Positions 61,861 through 64,000 of a stretch of 64,000 bases of DNA are shown piece after piece. The translations under genes were made by a program, and so were the position numbers. Location of the stretch: positions 1-64,000 of the forward strand of contig JACQZW010000033.1 in assembly GCA_016213675.1 (NCBI GenBank), written 5' to 3'. Source of the DNA: Acidobacteriota bacterium (GTDB lineage Bacteria > Acidobacteriota > Thermoanaerobaculia > Thermoanaerobaculales > Thermoanaerobaculaceae). Numbering within the stretch: the first letter of the stretch is position 1; the number at the start of each line of letters is the position of its first letter. The notes beneath the pieces are model-generated. The model was not told the DNA's origin, did no database searches, and saw only the letters and a list, made by a program, of their open reading frames with translations.

Positions 61861-64000
61861 ATGAATCCCGAGAACGGCCCGGCGGACGCTGTGCGGATCG
61901 GCGAGTGGCTCGCCGAGCCCAGTCTGAACCGGCTGTCGCGTGGGGACACGGTCGTCCACCTGCGGCCCAAGGCCATGGACGTCCTCGCCCTGCTCGCGCG
62001 CCAGCCCGGGCTGGTCGTTTCCAGGGAAACGATCATCGATACCGTGTGGGCCAAGGAGTTCATCGCCGATTCGGCCCTGGCCAGTGCCATCTCGGAGCTG
62101 CGGAAGGCGCTCGGCGACGACCCCCAGAACCCCACCTACATCGAGACGATCCAGAAACGCGGCTACCGGCTCATGCAGCCTGTCGTGGTCGGATCCACGG
62201 GGGCGGCGATCGCCCCGCCACCAGCCGCGCCGACGGCCCCGCCCCGAGCCCGCTCCTCGCGCGTCGCGCTCGTCGCGGCGGCGGCCGCCATCGTCGCGGC
62301 GGCCTCGGTCGTCGGGGTGCTCGGCCGGCGCCAGGTGCCGGCCGAGGCCGTCAGACTGGCCGTGCAGCCTTTCGAGAACCTCGGCCCGGCCGAGACGGCG
62401 TACTTCGCGGCGGGGATCACCGAGGAGATCACCGCCGGCCTCGCGGCGGTCCCCAGCCTGCACGTGGTGGTCGCAGGAATGGCCACTGGCCGGACGGCCG
62501 GCTCCGACGCGACGCCGAGCGCCACGGCGGGCGGCGGGGCCTCCCACGTCCTGAGCGGTTCGGTCCGCTGGGCCGGTTCGGCAGATCCCGCAGGCGCGGT
62601 CCGGATCACGCCCCGCCTCGTCAGGACCCGTGACGGCGCCACCGTGTGGTCGCGGGTGTACGAGCGGTCGGTGAAGGACGTCTTCGCGGTCCAGAGCGAG
62701 ATCGCGCGAGAGGTCGCCCTCCACCTCGACGTCGTGCTGACGCTGGACCAGGCGAGCGGCCTCGAGACGGCCGGAACCTCGGACCCGGAGGCCCACGACG
62801 CCTACCTTCGGGGACTTTACGACGCCAGCAACCTCGAGAGCGCGCAGGACCAGTTGCGGGCGGTCCGGCTGTTCGAGCAGGCCGCCGCCCGCGACTCGGC
62901 CTACGCCGCCCCCTGGGTCGCGCTGGCCCGGACCAACGCGCTCGTCTACCACTTCGGCGCCGATCGCTCGCCGCAGCGTCTCGCCGCGGCGCGACAGGCC
63001 CGCGACCACCTGGCGGCAATCGGCCCCGACCGGCCCGAGGCGCTGGTCGCCTCGGCGTACGTGGCGTTCGCCGAGATGAGGGTCGCCGACGCGGCGGCCA
63101 GCATCGACGCTGCCGGGCCCGGCGCGCTGCACCCGTTCGGCCGGGGGTTCCGGGCAGACATCGCGCGCCGCCTCGGCCGCTTCGAGGAGGCACTCGAGCT
63201 GTACCGGGAGTGGCTCGACGCGTCGCCGCTCCGCGCCGCCTACGTGTACGAGCAGATGGGCGCCACCGCAGGCTTCCTCGGGCGGTGGGACGAGGCCGAC
63301 CAGGCGTACCAGGCGGCCGTGGCCCTCGATCCGGGACGGCACAACGTCTATCCCGCCAGGGCTCACGTCGTCCTGCTGTGGAAGCGGTCGCTCGCCGATG
63401 CGCGGGCCGTGCTCGATCTCGACCCGGTGGAGAGCTCGGGCTACCAGTTGTGCGAGCGCTGGCTGCTCGCCATCTGCGAGCGCGACTGGAGCTCGGCCGT
63501 CGCGCTGGCCGCCGAAATGCCCCCCGAGGGCGCCTGGACGGCAGCCCAGCGCGTCCCGACCTCGCTCGTCCTCGCCGAGACCTACCGGATCGCCGGTGAC
63601 GCCGAGGCGGCGCGCCGGGCGTTCGAGGCGAGCCGCGTCACGCTCGAGCGCGAGGTCGAGGAGAACCCGGAGGACTTCCGCCGATACGGCTCCCTCGGGC
63701 TCGCCTATGCCGGGCTCGGGCGGCGCGATGACGCGGTGCGGAGCTGCCAGCGGGCGCGGGCGATGTGTCCGGTGACCCGGGACGCGGTGCGCGGCGCGTT
63801 CTACCTCCACGACCTCGCGCTGACCCACGTGATGACGGGCGCGCTCGACGACGCGGCCGCGACGCTCGAGGAGCTCCTCTCCGGACCGCACCACCCCGGA
63901 CTCACACCGGTCCTCGACCTCGATCCCCGCTGGGCGCCGCTGCGCTCCCACCCCGCCTTCCCCCGCCTCCTGGCACTCGCCGGCGGCGAACCGAGGCAGA
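61861..64000 (+). CDS. CadC-like winged-helix transmembrane regulator with TolB-like and TPR domains (runs off right edge)
   Basis: The first 713 codons are visible and no stop occurs before base 64000; the end looks close (AFPRLLALAGG). Residues 10-105 are an OmpR/CadC-type winged HTH (HLRPKAMDVLALLARQPG, SRETIIDTVWAKEFIAD, YIETIQKRGYRL). A Pro-rich linker and one helix (about 134-155) follow, then a TolB/adenylate-cyclase-associated segment (VRLAVQPFENLGP, YFAAGITEEITAGLA) and many TPRs. This layout is typical of one-component membrane regulators in Acidobacteriota. It is divergent from the AraC-type gene (162-bp spacer). No strong ribosome site precedes the ATG. Confidence 0.88.
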   Translation, partial: MNPENGPADAVRIGEWLAEPSLNRLSRGDTVVHLRPKAMDVLALLARQPGLVVSRETIIDTVWAKEFIADSALASAISELRKALGDDPQNPTYIETIQKRGYRLMQPVVVGSTGAAIAPPPAAPTAPPRARSSRVALVAAAAAIVAAASVVGVLGRRQVPAEAVRLAVQPFENLGPAETAYFAAGITEEITAGLAAVPSLHVVVAGMATGRTAGSDATPSATAGGGASHVLSGSVRWAGSADPAGAVRITPRLVRTRDGATVWSRVYERSVKDVFAVQSEIAREVALHLDVVLTLDQASGLETAGTSDPEAHDAYLRGLYDASNLESAQDQLRAVRLFEQAAARDSAYAAPWVALARTNALVYHFGADRSPQRLAAARQARDHLAAIGPDRPEALVASAYVAFAEMRVADAAASIDAAGPGALHPFGRGFRADIARRLGRFEEALELYREWLDASPLRAAYVYEQMGATAGFLGRWDEADQAYQAAVALDPGRHNVYPARAHVVLLWKRSLADARAVLDLDPVESSGYQLCERWLLAICERDWSSAVALAAEMPPEGAWTAAQRVPTSLVLAETYRIAGDAEAARRAFEASRVTLEREVEENPEDFRRYGSLGLAYAGLGRRDDAVRSCQRARAMCPVTRDAVRGAFYLHDLALTHVMTGALDDAAATLEELLSGPHHPGLTPVLDLDPRWAPLRSHPAFPRLLALAGGEPRQ

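Overview
The window is high-GC, densely packed bacterial chromosome from a Gram-negative (diderm) organism. TamB and BamA homologues, a TonB-dependent receptor, dTDP-rhamnose genes and a CsgG-like protein show the outer membrane. A GWxTD-domain protein, a Ser/Thr kinase fused to TPRs, a winged-helix/TPR membrane regulator, CARDB proteins and a cytoplasmic-looking NamZ (DUF1343) together suggest Acidobacteriota or a neighbouring lineage (inference, no marker gene is present). I saw no rRNA, tRNA, CRISPR array, intact transposase or prophage.

Layout. 1-2.7 kb (-): UbiA prenyltransferase (cut by the left edge), a fused prenol kinase/DUF92 membrane protein and a GDP-sugar reductase. 2.8-4.3 kb: methyltransferase and class D beta-lactamase. 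4.6-12.3 kb (-): one tightly overlapping operon with a P-loop protein, a four-subunit 2-oxoacid:ferredoxin oxidoreductase, NuoE/NuoF/NuoG-like NADH subunits, a polyferredoxin and a rubrerythrin-like protein; it is preceded by a clear promoter with a Rex/CRP-like palindrome in its spacer. 12.4-14.8 kb: TonB receptor. 14.9-18 kb: rfbD, rfbB, rfbA. 18.1-20.3 kb: folE, a small secreted protein and a CsgG-family protein. 20.4-25.1 kb: malic enzyme, D-Ala-D-Ala ligase, zinc-ribbon protein, HAD phosphatase. 25.1-36.9 kb: a block of large membrane proteins of GT-C type with a GT2 glycosyltransferase and NamZ. 37-40.2 kb: thioesterase, ribBA, GWxTD protein. 40.4-49.4 kb (-): MFS exporter, a UGA-containing SelW-like selenoprotein, NAD kinase, TamB, BamA. 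49.4-52.8 kb (-): membrane protein, RmuC, PlsC. 53-56.4 kb (+): DUF1015, serA, serC. 56.9-64 kb: CARDB proteins, kinase-TPR, membrane-tethered AraC-type protein and a winged-helix/TPR sensor running off the right edge.

The most important hidden item is a 75-codon selenoprotein gene at 47860-48087 (minus). An in-frame UGA forms a CVVU motif in a SelW/Rdx-type protein, and it is followed 22 nt later by the GGUCU loop of a 7-bp GC hairpin, as expected of a bacterial SECIS. Ordinary gene calling splits this gene into an upstream stub and an unrelated frame.

The window also carries a dispersed family of short intergenic repeats (TCGAGGGTCGAGAG and CTGTCGACTGTC-like words, often bounded by CCCACCC and arranged as inverted arms). 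One copy has become the N-terminal coding sequence of a redox subunit.
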